This document shows positions 17,820 through 27,655 of a stretch of 64,000 bases of DNA, piece after piece. Under the pieces are notes generated by a model. The model ran no database searches. It was not told the DNA's origin and was given only the letters and a program-made list of their open reading frames with translations. The stretch is from JBDHDH01 sp039591615 (lineage in GTDB: Bacteria; Gemmatimonadota; Gemmatimonadetes; Gemmatimonadales; GWC2-71-9). Location: the NCBI GenBank assembly GCA_039591615.1, contig JBDHDH010000012.1:1-64000 (forward strand). Reading direction: 5' to 3'. Every line of letters starts with the position of its first letter. Position 1 is the first letter of the stretch. A program made the position numbers and the translations under genes.

Positions 17820-19157
17820 GTGAGTTCCGGTTCAAGCCTTCAGCGCTCCCTCGGCCTCACCCGTGCGACGGCGATGGTCGCCGGCACCATCATCGGCGCC
17901 TCCATCTTCGTCCAACCCTCCGAGATCACGGGGCAGGTGCCGTCTGTCATCAGCGTGTTTCTGGTGTGGGGTGTGGCGGGTCTGCTCACCCTCTTCGGCG
18001 CCCTGGTCTGCGCCGAGCTGGGCTCGGCATTTCCCAGCGCAGGCGGCGTGTACGTTTTTCTCAAAGAGGCGTTTTCCCCGGCCGTTGGGTTCCTGTGGGG
18101 ATGGGCGATGTTCTGGAGCATGCACTCGGGCATCATCGCGGCGATCGCGGTCATCTTTGCCCGCTACCTCGCCTACTTTGTGCCGTTGGGCGATGCCGGG
18201 ATCCGCGTCGCGGCCGTCGCCGCCATTCTCGTGCTCTCCGCCATCAACTACCTCGGGGTGAGACAGGGAAGCACCGTGCAGACAACCTTCACCATTGGGA
18301 AGGTGGCGGCCATCCTCATCATGATCGTGGTGGGAGCAGTACTCGGACCAATGGAATCCTTCGAGACGGTGCGCGGACTGCCGGGCACGACGATCGGAAC
18401 ACGGGATGTCGGCCTGGCTCTCATTGCCGGACTCTTTGCCTTCGGCGGCTGGCATATGGTCACCTATACCGCCGAAGAAACTGTCGATCCTGAACGGACC
18501 ATCCCGAGAGCACTTCTCATCGGCGTCGCTGTGGTCACCGTCTGCTACGTTCTCTTGAACGGCGTCTACTTCTACGTCCTGCCCCTCGAGACCGTGATGA
18601 CTTCCACGCGTGTGGCCGCCGACGCTGCAGATGCCGTGCTGGGCACCGGTGGTGCGTCGTTCATGTCAGGGCTCGTGATCTTCTCGACCCTCGGCGCGTT
18701 GAGCGGCATCATCCTCGCCGGGCCGCGAGTCTATTACGCCATGGCCCGGGACAGGCTTCTGTTTCGGTGGTTCGGGGAGACGCACGCGAGATTCCGCACG
18801 CCGCACCGGGCCATCGTCGTGCAAGCCGTGTGGGCGTCGGTCCTGGTAGCCACCGGCACGTATCGCGCGTTGTTCACCCGAGTGATCTACACCGAGTGGA
18901 TCTTTTTCGGCTTGATGGCCATTGGCCTCATGGTGCTCCGGCGTCGGTCTGGTCATGCGCCACCGTACATGGTGTGGGGCTTCCCGATGGTCCCCGCCGT
19001 ATTCGTCACGGCCGCGGCGATCATCGTGCTGAATCAGATCGTCTCGGACCCAATGGAAAGCGTGGTTGGTCTCGGCCTCGTAGCGGTTGGCTTGCCGCTC
19101 TATTACATCTGGGGCAGGAAGACTCGCGCATCTGGGGTGACCCGTGAAGATCATTGA
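17820..19157 (+). CDS. APC-superfamily amino acid permease
   Basis: 445 residues with about 12 hydrophobic helices. VAGTIIGASIFVQPSEITG in TM1 is the unwound-helix signature of APC/LAT amino acid transporters (GxG-type substrate site); AFGGWHMVTYTAEE is the TM6 counterpart. GTG 17820 is the start, with AAGGAG five bases upstream. The stop overlaps the start of the next gene by 14 bases, so permease and amidohydrolase are translationally coupled, suggesting uptake of the compound the hydrolase pathway uses. Confidence 0.85.
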   Translation: MSSGSSLQRSLGLTRATAMVAGTIIGASIFVQPSEITGQVPSVISVFLVWGVAGLLTLFGALVCAELGSAFPSAGGVYVFLKEAFSPAVGFLWGWAMFWSMHSGIIAAIAVIFARYLAYFVPLGDAGIRVAAVAAILVLSAINYLGVRQGSTVQTTFTIGKVAAILIMIVVGAVLGPMESFETVRGLPGTTIGTRDVGLALIAGLFAFGGWHMVTYTAEETVDPERTIPRALLIGVAVVTVCYVLLNGVYFYVLPLETVMTSTRVAADAADAVLGTGGASFMSGLVIFSTLGALSGIILAGPRVYYAMARDRLLFRWFGETHARFRTPHRAIVVQAVWASVLVATGTYRALFTRVIYTEWIFFGLMAIGLMVLRRRSGHAPPYMVWGFPMVPAVFVTAAAIIVLNQIVSDPMESVVGLGLVAVGLPLYYIWGRKTRASGVTREDH

Positions 19158-20124
19158 CTTTCACAATCACTACTACCCGCCGGGCTACCTCGAGGCTCTT
19201 CGGTTGGAGCATGGCCCCGTGTCGATCACCCACGATGGCGAAGGGAACCCCGTGCTCCATTCCCCGGGCGACGCGAACATCGCTGTCAGGGGTCATCGGG
19301 ACATCGAGTACCGGGAAGAGGTGCTCGATTGCGAGGGCGTGGACATGCAGGTCCTCACGTTCACGGCGCCTGGCGTACAAGTGCACCCGCCCGAGCGGGC
19401 CGTTGTCTTCGCCCGCCTCGTGAACGACGCGTTGGCGACCATAACGCGTGCCCGACCCAATCGCTTCACGGCGCTGGCCACGTTGCCCCTCAACGATCCC
19501 GATGCGTCTGTCGCCGAGCTGGAGCGGGTGATGGGCGAGTTGGGATTCCGCGGCGTGATGGTGTTCGGCAACGTCAACGGTGTGGCCCTCAGCGATGAGC
19601 GATTCTGGCCGCTCTACGCAAAAGCCGACGAGCTCGGCGCGGTTTTCTATGTCCACCCGACGTATCCTGTCGGCGTGGAGGCTATGAGTGAGTACTGGCT
19701 CATGCCGCTCGTGGGATTCACATTTGATACCACACTTGCGGCCGCTGGGATCGTGTTCAGTGGGGTCGTCGAGCACTTCCCTCGCATCAAATGGGTGCTT
19801 GCCCATCTCGGCGGCGCCATCCCTTATCTGGCCGAGCGTCTCGACAGGGGGTATCGCGCATTTGGCGAATGTCGCGCCAACATCGACAAGCCCCCGAGTG
19901 AATACTTGCGAGACTTCTACTACGACACTGTCAACTTCGACCCGAATGCCCTCCACCTCGCCATCGAGTTCGCCGGTCCGGGTCAGCTGCTGGCGGGAAG
20001 TGACTACCCGCATCAGATCGGTAGCCTCCGCTCGATGATGGCGAGTATCCGCGAGCTTCCGCTCACTGAGGAGGACGAACGGAAGATCTTGGGGACGAAC
20101 GCGGCTCGGCTCTTGGGGATGTAG
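19144..20124 (+). CDS. ACMSD-like metal-dependent amidohydrolase/decarboxylase
   Basis: 326 residues, amidohydrolase_2 family. Metal and active-site motifs appear in order: DFHNHYYPP (residues 5-13), YVHPTYP, LAHLGGAIPYLAERLD and LAGSDYPHQIG. The family holds aminocarboxymuconate-semialdehyde decarboxylase, gamma-resorcylate and 5-carboxyvanillate decarboxylases, so a non-oxidative decarboxylation or a hydrolysis is likely; the substrate cannot be read. Start is GTG 19144, inside the end of the permease gene. Confidence 0.8.
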   Translation: MKIIDFHNHYYPPGYLEALRLEHGPVSITHDGEGNPVLHSPGDANIAVRGHRDIEYREEVLDCEGVDMQVLTFTAPGVQVHPPERAVVFARLVNDALATITRARPNRFTALATLPLNDPDASVAELERVMGELGFRGVMVFGNVNGVALSDERFWPLYAKADELGAVFYVHPTYPVGVEAMSEYWLMPLVGFTFDTTLAAAGIVFSGVVEHFPRIKWVLAHLGGAIPYLAERLDRGYRAFGECRANIDKPPSEYLRDFYYDTVNFDPNALHLAIEFAGPGQLLAGSDYPHQIGSLRSMMASIRELPLTEEDERKILGTNAARLLGM

Positions 20125-20385
20125 TCCGACGGGCTTACGACAGCCGAGGGTGGCCTGCCAGTCTCGCGAAGTCTAACGGGCGGGCCGCCGAGCGCGCGTT
20201 GGTGAGCGGTGAGGTCGGTGAGGTCTTGCGGATGCGCTGCGAAGCACAGCGCGCGGAGGGGACCGCCAGGCGCGGTGCGCGGGGCATTGGCGCGAGCCTC
20301 AGCCTGGACCTGGGGCTCGCTGGTGATCGGGTAGTCGACGGAGGGAGCGCTCGAGCGAGCTAGCGTCACGGACCCCCGAAGCCGA

Positions 20386-21258
20386 TCAGTCCACGGGAGC
20401 CGCGGATACTCTCGCTCTCACGCGTACCTCCGCCAGATACCCATAGTGATCCGAGAGGGGTTCTCCGTCGTTCAGCACAACCGACGCACGGTTCACTCTG
20501 ATGTCATGCCCCGACGACGGCCGATAAAAGATCGAATCGAACTCCTGCCCACCCTGCCTCTTGCTGGACCAGAACGCAGCCAACGGATTCTCACCCACGT
20601 CGTAGGTGATCCGCGTTCCGGCGCTGCTCCCATCGGCGGCATTCAAGAGGCCAATTTTCCTCAAGAACCGGTACTCCGGCTGTGACCGTTCGTCGACAGC
20701 TCTTCCATCCTCGGGCCACGCATTGAAATCGCCGGCAATGATCAGCGGATCGCCGTCTGTCTCTACGCCCAGCATCCGCGAGAAATGGTGGAGCTGCATT
20801 GTTCGTGCGGCGCGGTCTGCCGGCTTCCCACCCGCATGAAAATGGACGTTCAGCACGTTGATCTTTCCAACTGGTGTCTCGATGGTGGTGTGCAGCACCC
20901 CCTTGCGGCCGACACGCTCGGGAAACTTGGCCCCGATGGGAAGTGGGTGTTCGGTGAACGACGCATGTCGGATCGGGAATTTCGACAGAACCAACATGCC
21001 GCCGGTGCGGTCGATCGAGAGGAGCCCCAAGTCCCGCCTGGCCTCGAGGGCCCCATCGTTCGCCCGGTAACGGTCGCCCAGCCCGTCCACCAGTGCCCGC
21101 CGTGTGCCTGGAGCGAACGCCTCCTGAATTGCCACGATGTCTGCATCGATATCGCGGAGCGCGGCAAGGATGCGTGTCAATCGGCGCCGACGGTTCATCC
21201 CCGGGACTGGCCTCGGCAACATCCAGACGTTGAAGGTGAGTATGCTGAGGTTGATCAT
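20386..21258 (-). CDS. Endonuclease/exonuclease/phosphatase-family hydrolase
   Basis: 290 residues with EEP motifs: LTFNVWMLPRP at the start, IVAIQEAF (metal-binding Glu), LNVHFHAGGK, IIAGDFNAW (Asp/Asn) and SDHYGY near the end (catalytic His). NVWMLP and HFHAG resemble secreted neutral sphingomyelinase-type members, but no signal peptide is present, so an intracellular phosphodiesterase is favoured. It starts 19 bases after the dimethylargininase-like gene and is likely co-transcribed. Confidence 0.78.
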   Translation of the reverse strand: MINLSILTFNVWMLPRPVPGMNRRRRLTRILAALRDIDADIVAIQEAFAPGTRRALVDGLGDRYRANDGALEARRDLGLLSIDRTGGMLVLSKFPIRHASFTEHPLPIGAKFPERVGRKGVLHTTIETPVGKINVLNVHFHAGGKPADRAARTMQLHHFSRMLGVETDGDPLIIAGDFNAWPEDGRAVDERSQPEYRFLRKIGLLNAADGSSAGTRITYDVGENPLAAFWSSKRQGGQEFDSIFYRPSSGHDIRVNRASVVLNDGEPLSDHYGYLAEVRVRARVSAAPVD

Positions 21259-21277
21259 TCAGTCGATCTCCCGCTGC

Positions 21278-22057
21278 TCACAACCGCACCGACATACACG
21301 TAATTCCGCCGTCCATCTTTCGCATCTCACTTACGTCCACCTCCACCACCTGTCTCCCAAGGACTTCGAGCTGGTCCCGCACCCTCGGAAACCCCGCAGG
21401 CATCAGGATCCGATCGTTGACCCACAGCGAGTTGGCGGCGTAGGCGTCGACATCGTCCACCACGATCCGCCGGTACCCGCCGAACGGCGGCCTTCCGCTC
21501 CCCACCTGTCGCGCCCGGTTCAGCCAGTCAGCTGTCAGCAGCGTGTCTTCTTCCATGACATTCACGCTTGACTTCAGGTGCAGCCCTACATCGACTGAAA
21601 CCGTTTTCCAGGCATAGCCGAACGGTGCCAGGATCGCGCCCAGCTGACGTGCCCCTTCCACGTTCGTCCGCTGGGAGATCCCGATGATCACCTGCCGCCC
21701 GACGATCAAGACGTCTCCCCCGTCCAGCGTCCCCGGCGCGCTGATCCTCACGATCCGCCGATACTGGGTGAGCACCGGCTCCAACGCACCTTCCTCGCCG
21801 CGCCGGGCCTCCGCCCCGGGCCGAGTGATTACCGCGATCTCGGGCGTCACCACCGCGACGTCCTCGACGAAATGCCCGTCGGGGTGGCCGGGTAGGGGAT
21901 CCAGGATCGCCACGGCGAGACCGGCGTCACGCAACGCATCGACGTACCGCTGGTGTTGTCGGAGAGCCGTTTCGTAATCCGGCTTCCCTAACTCGGACGT
22001 CGTGATGCCGGTTGCCAGGTTCGGCCCAGGCGAGCGCGCGATGGCATACCTGTACAT
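21278..22057 (-). CDS. Dimethylargininase-like (DDAH) amidinotransferase-fold hydrolase
   Basis: 259 residues, guanidino-group-modifying superfamily. Catalytic residues are present: Glu65/Asp66 in FVEDVAVV, DGGD at 112-115, His160 in VGLHLKSSV and the nucleophile Cys254 in GGITCMSV five residues from the end. Length and the GGITCMS ending fit DDAH, which hydrolyses methylarginines to citrulline and methylamines, better than the 400-residue arginine deiminases. ATG 22057 begins the conserved region (MYRYAIARSPG); the longer upstream frame is unconserved. The APC permease and downstream ArgG/ArgH make a citrulline-salvage role plausible. Confidence 0.82.
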   Translation of the reverse strand: MYRYAIARSPGPNLATGITTSELGKPDYETALRQHQRYVDALRDAGLAVAILDPLPGHPDGHFVEDVAVVTPEIAVITRPGAEARRGEEGALEPVLTQYRRIVRISAPGTLDGGDVLIVGRQVIIGISQRTNVEGARQLGAILAPFGYAWKTVSVDVGLHLKSSVNVMEEDTLLTADWLNRARQVGSGRPPFGGYRRIVVDDVDAYAANSLWVNDRILMPAGFPRVRDQLEVLGRQVVEVDVSEMRKMDGGITCMSVRL

Positions 22058-22136
22058 CAGAGGGCTTGGGGTATTCGGGTGCCTGAAGGCTGCCCGTAGA
22101 GTTGGTGGCGGTCCCCCGTATGGTTGCTCCGGTGCA

Positions 22137-23492
22137 CTATGGGATGATGCGAAACTCAACCCTGCGATTCAGGGCCCGCCCTCGTGGAGTCGCGTTGCTG
22201 GCGATGGGGCTGGTGGGACCGAGCCCTCGTGCCACGAGCCGGTCCGCCCCAATCCCCCGAAGCACCAGATAATCTCTCACCGCGTCCGCTCGCTGCTGGG
22301 ACAGCCGCATGTTCGTGCTCAACGATCCGGTGGCGTCGGTATGTCCCGCTATCTCGATCCGTACCTCTCGGTTTGCTCTCAAAGACTCTGCCACGCGGTC
22401 GAGGGCCACGAGGGCACCCGCCGTGAGCTGCGCGCTGGCCGCCTCGAAGATCACTCCCTGCGCCACCACTGCCCTCGCGCCCTCCCGGAATAGCGCCGGA
22501 CAGCCAAACTCCTCGACCTCCGTCCCGACGGCAGTGTTGGGACAACGATCGATTCCGTCGGGTACGCCGTCCGCATCGGCATCCACCGGGCAGCCGGTGT
22601 CGTCGACGATCACACCAGCTGGCGTGTCGGCGCATTGATCCCGCGCGTCCGACACGCCATCGCCGTCCGTGTCGAGTGGGCACCCCGATGCGCCAACCGC
22701 CTCGCCCCGAGCAGTGTTGGGGCATCGGTCCGTCGAGTCGAACACACCGTCTTGGTCGGTGTCCCGCGGGCAGCCGCGCGAGTCGACGAGCTCTCCCCGC
22801 GCCGTTCCGCGACAGCGATCGACCGTATTCCAAACCCCGTCCCGGTCGTCGTCGAGGGGGCAGCCAGCTACGCTGACCGCAATTCCCTCCTGCGTTCCCG
22901 GGCACCTGTCGTCGCGGTCCGGGATGCCGTCGCGATCCCCGTCCCTCGGTCCCGGGCCGAACTGGAGGGAGAACCCCAGCTCACTGCCCCAGTTGAAGTT
23001 TTCCCGGGGGCTTGCGCCCTTGTTCACGGGCGAGAATATCTGATCGGCGAACCCTTCAGCACGGATGCTCACCACTCGGCTCAGCCGGACTCGGAACCCG
23101 AACAAGCCCGTCACCCCGTCGTCCGACCCACCGAGGTCTTGCCCATACTCGTTGTGTACATACCCCGCGCCCCAGAGGAACGCGAAGTGCTCCCCCAGGG
23201 GAGCGTTGTAAACCACCCGCGCGTGGAGAGGAACGTGGGACAACCGTCCGGTGGGACCGATATCGGTCGATGTGTAGGAGAGGTCCATGTCGACCGCGAC
23301 GTTGCGGAGAAGAAACAGCCCAGCCCAGCCGCCAACCCCCGCGGCGTTGCCGGCGTTGAAGCTGCCGTCGAATGCCGTCCGGCGTGCGAAAACACCCCAC
23401 TCGAACGTGCCAGGGCGCTGAGCGTGAGCAGGCTCACCGGAGAGAGCGGTTACGACGGCCGCGACCGTCACGAATCGAAGCGTCACATGCAT
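22137..23492 (-). CDS. OmpA-family outer membrane protein with thrombospondin type 3 repeats
   Basis: 451 residues. Signal peptide (MHVTLRFVTVAAVVTALSG, cleavage after AHA), an N-terminal eight-strand-type barrel (about 30-185), five calcium-binding TSP3 repeats (DGDRDGIPDRDDRCP and relatives, each ending in a CP pair, about 190-335) and a C-terminal OmpA domain with IEIAGHTDATGS, NMRLSQQRADAVRDYL and NRRVEF that binds peptidoglycan. Links outer membrane to cell wall. ATG 23492 begins a normal signal peptide; an upstream TTG at 23519 is less likely. Confidence 0.9.
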   Translation of the reverse strand: MHVTLRFVTVAAVVTALSGEPAHAQRPGTFEWGVFARRTAFDGSFNAGNAAGVGGWAGLFLLRNVAVDMDLSYTSTDIGPTGRLSHVPLHARVVYNAPLGEHFAFLWGAGYVHNEYGQDLGGSDDGVTGLFGFRVRLSRVVSIRAEGFADQIFSPVNKGASPRENFNWGSELGFSLQFGPGPRDGDRDGIPDRDDRCPGTQEGIAVSVAGCPLDDDRDGVWNTVDRCRGTARGELVDSRGCPRDTDQDGVFDSTDRCPNTARGEAVGASGCPLDTDGDGVSDARDQCADTPAGVIVDDTGCPVDADADGVPDGIDRCPNTAVGTEVEEFGCPALFREGARAVVAQGVIFEAASAQLTAGALVALDRVAESLRANREVRIEIAGHTDATGSLSTNMRLSQQRADAVRDYLVLRGIGADRLVARGLGPTSPIASNATPRGRALNRRVEFRIIP

Positions 23493-23608
23493 CACGATGC
23501 TCTGGGAAGGTCCTGCCAATGGTACCTCAACCGTCCCTCGCTTTCCAGGACAGTCCCGATAACGTGTTGCCCGTCAATCCCGCCTCTCCCGCCGCTCGAC
23601 CTGCCTAC

Positions 23609-24943
23609 TCATCTGTCACGTCGTCTCAACCACACATACATCGGCAATCCGAGCAACAATAGCACGAACCCGAGATACACCGTCTGCTGCCCCGCACCAA
23701 TCACCGCCCACATGGCATAGATGAACGCCCCGACCGCCAAAGCCACTGACCCGATGGGCACACGCCTCTTTCGTTCTTTTTCTACTTGCCCCATGCGTAA
23801 CACAAAGGTCAATTCCGCCATCGTCGCAAACACAAACGGCACCACCGCCGTCAGTGTCGCCAGCAGTATCGTTTTTGTAAAGAGATCGACGAGCCCCCCA
23901 CCGCTATAATTGAATAACAAGAGAATCGTGGCTAAGGCGCTGGAGATCGCGATAGCCACTGCCGGCGTCCCGTCGGCGCGCACTCGTCCAAAGAGGGCGG
24001 GGAACAGCCCGTCCCGCGCCATGGCCATGGGGATCTGCCCCTGCACGAGGATCCATCCATTGAGGGCTCCGAAGCACGACACGACGGCACCGAGTGCCAT
24101 GAGGTAACCGGCCCATCCACCCCAGAGCATGCGGGCGGCATCGGCGAACGGTGCCGTGGACGATGCTAGACTCTCGCTGGGCACGATCCCCATAACCGCC
24201 ACCGTGCTCACGATGTACACGATGGCTGTTACCGCCGTGCCCAGGATTGTGGCCCGGGGGATCGTGCGCTCCGGACTCCGCACATTGTCAGCCGGTATGG
24301 TTGCACATTCGAGTCCCAGGAATGCCCACAGCGTGAGCGTCACCGTCGCATTCAGTGCCCCTGCCGGTGAGTGCGCCGCGGTCTGCGCGCTGCTGAAGTG
24401 ATGGAGATCGATGTGCAGCAGGCCAAGCGTGCCGATCGCCAGCAGCGGGACGACCTTCATGATGGTCGTGACCACCTGCGCCACGCCGCCGTTTCGGACC
24501 CCGCTGGCGTTGAGTCCAGTGAGCACCCAGATGGCGCTGAGCGCCACCGCGGCCGCCAGCCCCGGCGAGCCTCCCAGACTGGGCCAGAACACCGTGAGGT
24601 AACTGACGAACGCCACCGAGATGGCCGCATTCGTCGCGATCATGGAAATCCAGTACCCCCACGCCATGAGGTAGCCGGCGAAGTCGCCGAAACCGGCGCG
24701 GATGTAGGCATATGGCCCGCCGGCTTTTGGGATGCGCCTGCTGAGCCGTGCGAACACCACCGCAAGCAGAATTGCCCCGCTCGCCGTCAGGAACCATCCG
24801 ACGATCCCATAGCCTCCGTATGGCGCCAGTGAGGCTGGCAGCAAGAAGATGCCCGACCCGATCATGTTCCCTACCACCAGCGATGTGGCCATCCAGAGGC
24901 CGAGCTGGGGACGCTTGGGGAAGGTGGCGGGGGAAGTCATCAT
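23609..24943 (-). CDS. APC-family amino acid permease, AdiC/arginine-agmatine-like
   Basis: 444 residues, about 12 helices. TM1 VVGNMIGSGIFLLPASLAPYG and the segment IPKAGGPYAYIRAGFGDFAGYLMAWGYW are characteristic of basic-amino-acid/antiporter members (AdiC, CadB, PotE branch). TM6 carries LWAFLGLECATIP. Situated upstream on the same strand as the OmpA and DDAH-like genes, it may import arginine or methylarginine; substrate inferred from family and context only. Confidence 0.85.
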   Translation of the reverse strand: MMTSPATFPKRPQLGLWMATSLVVGNMIGSGIFLLPASLAPYGGYGIVGWFLTASGAILLAVVFARLSRRIPKAGGPYAYIRAGFGDFAGYLMAWGYWISMIATNAAISVAFVSYLTVFWPSLGGSPGLAAAVALSAIWVLTGLNASGVRNGGVAQVVTTIMKVVPLLAIGTLGLLHIDLHHFSSAQTAAHSPAGALNATVTLTLWAFLGLECATIPADNVRSPERTIPRATILGTAVTAIVYIVSTVAVMGIVPSESLASSTAPFADAARMLWGGWAGYLMALGAVVSCFGALNGWILVQGQIPMAMARDGLFPALFGRVRADGTPAVAIAISSALATILLLFNYSGGGLVDLFTKTILLATLTAVVPFVFATMAELTFVLRMGQVEKERKRRVPIGSVALAVGAFIYAMWAVIGAGQQTVYLGFVLLLLGLPMYVWLRRRDR

Positions 24944-25137
24944 GCTCTCACGGGGGTTCGCCTGGTCGGCTCACAATCTACCCGAGATCCGGATTCCTGC
25001 CGAACGGGCCGCCCGGGGACCTTGTGGTCACGTTGGAGGTGGCTCACGGATCGAATGTGCCGATCGCTTATCATTCGCTTTGCCGAAGCGGCACCGCACC
25101 AGGCATTCGAAAGAAGAGAACACGGAGTCGATCAACG

Positions 25138-25875
25138 ATGGCGGATGACACTCGAGCAATGGCCGACCCGACCGACCCGCAGCAGACCTTCGAGGTTATC
25201 GAGGATTCTCTGCGGGATCTCTGGCGCGTGGTGGACGACCTGTCGCGCATTCGCGCGCCCAAGAGTCCGTTCTACCGTGTCACGATATTTGGGTCATCAC
25301 GCATGCAGGAAGGCGATCGCTTGTATGCCGACGTTCGGGACCTAGCGGCCGAGTTGGCGGGGATGGGCTGCGACATCGTCACCGGTGGAGGGCCGGGGTT
25401 GATGCGAGCGGCGAATCAAGGAGAGCAAATCGGCGACACGGCCGGGAAAACGCGCTCCTACGGGCTCCCCATCGAGCTCCCGAGGGAGGAAGAACCCAAT
25501 CCGTTCGTGGAGAAGATGTATGCCCACCGGACGTTCTTCACCCGGCTCCACCACTTCGTCCGTCTCTCCAACGCCTTCGTCGTCATGCGAGGTGGAATCG
25601 GGACCACCTTGGAGACGATGTTGGTCTGGCAGCTATGCCAGGTGCGACACGTCCATGACACGCCCCTGATAATGATCGGAGAGATGTGGAAAGGACTGGT
25701 GGCCTGGGCTCGCGCACACATGATTGCTCGCCGCAGTGAGTTGGCGGATCCGCAGGACATCCGCATACCTCATTGCGTCGCGACCATCCGCGAGGCGGTG
25801 GAGATCATCAGGGAGCACAAGGGGAGGATTGACGGTGGAGCCTCCGCAGTTTCTCCGCCCTCCCTCGTGGACTGA
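25138..25875 (+). CDS. LOG-family protein (TIGR00730, Rossmann fold)
   Basis: 245 residues. VTIFGSSRM, GGGPGLMRAANQG (residues 83-95) and RGGIGTTLETMLVWQLCQV (151-169) match the lysine decarboxylase-like LOG family, with the usual PGGxGTxxE motif present as RGGIGTTLE. Family members cleave nucleoside 5'-monophosphates, cytokinin-type or other. ATG 25138 follows GGAG by about ten bases; the longer upstream frame overlaps the permease start and is not conserved. Convergent with the downstream beta-CASP gene. Confidence 0.85.
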   Translation: MADDTRAMADPTDPQQTFEVIEDSLRDLWRVVDDLSRIRAPKSPFYRVTIFGSSRMQEGDRLYADVRDLAAELAGMGCDIVTGGGPGLMRAANQGEQIGDTAGKTRSYGLPIELPREEEPNPFVEKMYAHRTFFTRLHHFVRLSNAFVVMRGGIGTTLETMLVWQLCQVRHVHDTPLIMIGEMWKGLVAWARAHMIARRSELADPQDIRIPHCVATIREAVEIIREHKGRIDGGASAVSPPSLVD

Positions 25876-25912
25876 GAGCAGGGGGGGTGAGGTAGGGGAC
25901 CGCACCACCCGC

Positions 25913-27316
25913 CTACAGCTCGTAACTCGCTCCCCGCTCCGGTATCTCGACCTTCGGAGCCCCCTGTTCTTTCAAGCCGTCTGCCAGTGCCTCGGCGCTC
26001 TCGACCTCACCGTGCACCAGGAACAGGTGCTTGACGTTGCCCGCGTCCTGCGTCCGTCCCGCCCAGCGCAGGAGGCCGGCTCGGTCGGCGTGGGCGCTGT
26101 AGCCTTCCGCCTGCTTGATCTGCGCGTGTAATTCGTATTCGTCGCCGTAGATCGAGACCGGGTTCTTGCCCCGCAGGATCTTCCGGCCCAGGGTGTGCTC
26201 CGCCTGGAAGCTGACGAAGAGGATCATCGAGTTCCCGTGGATCGCGTGATTCTTCAAGTGATGCAAGATTCGCCCGCCCTCGCACATTCCCGAGGCGGCG
26301 ATGATGACTGCCGGCGTCTTCAACCGATTCAGCCGCTTCGATTCATCGACGCTCCGGACGTATTGTAAGCACTCGAAGCCCAGGGGATCGCGATCTTCCT
26401 CGTTCAGAACAGCCAATGCGTATTGTCGGTCGTAGCACTCCGGATGCAACCGAAACACGTCGGTGACGTTCACCGCTAGCGGGCTGTCCACGAACACATC
26501 GATGCGGGGCACCCCGTTCTCGTTCCACAGCTGGTTGAGCCGGTACACGATCTCTTGCGTTCGTCCCACCGCGAACGCGGGTATCAAGAGCTTGCCCCCG
26601 GCTTGCGCAATTGCGCCCACTGCCTCCCGTAGCGCCTCCTTTGGATTGGCGTCGGCTTCATGGAAACGATTGCCGTACGTGCTCTCCATGATCACGTAGT
26701 CGGCACCTTCCGGAATCTGGGGATCACGCAGAATCGGCAGGCCTCTCCGTCCGATGTCACCGCTGAACACGAGCCGCGAGCGTCGTCCTTTTTCGTCGGC
26801 CTCCAGGACGATGCTCGCCGACCCCAGAATGTGCCCAGCATCTCGGAACATCGCCTTGACACCGGGTACCGCCTCGAAGGGGTGGTCGTAGTCGACGCAG
26901 TGAAACTGCCTCAGGATCTCGACCACGTCTCCTTTGGTATAAAGTGGCTCGAACGGCGTCTGCCCACGCTTGCGCCGACGCCGATTGACGTACCGGACGT
27001 CGTTTTCCTGGAGGTGGGCCGAATCGACCAGCATATAGGCGCACAGGTCCCGGGTGGCCGATGTCGCGTACACGCACCCGCGAAACCCTGCCTTGTGCAA
27101 CGATGGGAGGTTGCCACTGTGATCGATGTGAGCGTGCGATAGGAGCACCGCGTCGATCTCGCTGGCGTCGAACGGGAACGCACGGTTCCGCTCGAAGGCC
27201 TCTTTGCGGCGTCCCTGGTAGAGACCGCAGTCGAGCAACACGCGCCGCCCGCCTACCTGCACCAGATGCATGGACCCCGTGACGGTGCGGGCTGCGCCCC
27301 AGAATTCGATTCTCAT
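25913..27316 (-). CDS. Beta-CASP metallo-beta-lactamase-fold RNase
   Basis: 467 residues. HAHIDH at 61-66, DAGHILGSASI, FSGDIGRRGLP, MESTYGNRFH, IPAFAVGRTQEIVY, SGMCEGGRILHHL and YSAHADRAGLL follow the order of MBL, beta-CASP and RMMBL motifs in CPSF73/YSH1-like proteins. These act as endonucleases or 5' exonucleases on RNA. No KH domain is present. AAGGA lies a few bases upstream of ATG 27316. Confidence 0.9.
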   Translation of the reverse strand: MRIEFWGAARTVTGSMHLVQVGGRRVLLDCGLYQGRRKEAFERNRAFPFDASEIDAVLLSHAHIDHSGNLPSLHKAGFRGCVYATSATRDLCAYMLVDSAHLQENDVRYVNRRRRKRGQTPFEPLYTKGDVVEILRQFHCVDYDHPFEAVPGVKAMFRDAGHILGSASIVLEADEKGRRSRLVFSGDIGRRGLPILRDPQIPEGADYVIMESTYGNRFHEADANPKEALREAVGAIAQAGGKLLIPAFAVGRTQEIVYRLNQLWNENGVPRIDVFVDSPLAVNVTDVFRLHPECYDRQYALAVLNEEDRDPLGFECLQYVRSVDESKRLNRLKTPAVIIAASGMCEGGRILHHLKNHAIHGNSMILFVSFQAEHTLGRKILRGKNPVSIYGDEYELHAQIKQAEGYSAHADRAGLLRWAGRTQDAGNVKHLFLVHGEVESAEALADGLKEQGAPKVEIPERGASYEL

Positions 27317-27655
27317 GAGTCCTTGGGAGTGGGATTAGAGTCGTGAGCGCTTCTCGGATTCCGCTCGAGTACGGCGGGGACAGGTTCTCCTCGCCGACAG
27401 CGCCGTAGAATGCGTCACCGAGCGCTGCCAGCGCAACACCACGAGTCCTCCAGGCACGGCAGCGTTCTCCCGAGATCACTGCGCTCCAGAAGGGAGTGGC
27501 GGTCGCGGCGGAGGCTGTGGCAGCAGCGCGCCGTTGAGCGCACAGCCACCGGCCCGATGGAAGCTCGCTACTTCAGCACCGGGCCCGGTCGCTAAACCGA
27601 ACCCGCTTTTCAGCCATCATCCTCACGGAGGTACCGTCGTCAACCTGGGAGCGTC
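27317..27655. other. Intergenic region, divergent genes
   Basis: About 340 bases between the divergent RNase gene and a small membrane protein gene. Short GC-rich palindromes occur (for example CACCGGGCCCGGTC near 27578), but no ORF with a ribosome site. It likely holds both promoters; none could be placed with confidence. Confidence 0.4.

Noticed and set aside
20125..20385. Possible gene remnant between the amidohydrolase and EEP genes
   Set aside because: Frames on both strands have low-complexity Arg/Ala/Gly composition and no recognisable motif or ribosome site.
21278..22057. Classical arginine deiminase (ArcA)
   Set aside because: Too short (259 residues against about 400) and no arcB or arcC nearby; the GGITCMS ending fits dimethylargininase-like enzymes better.
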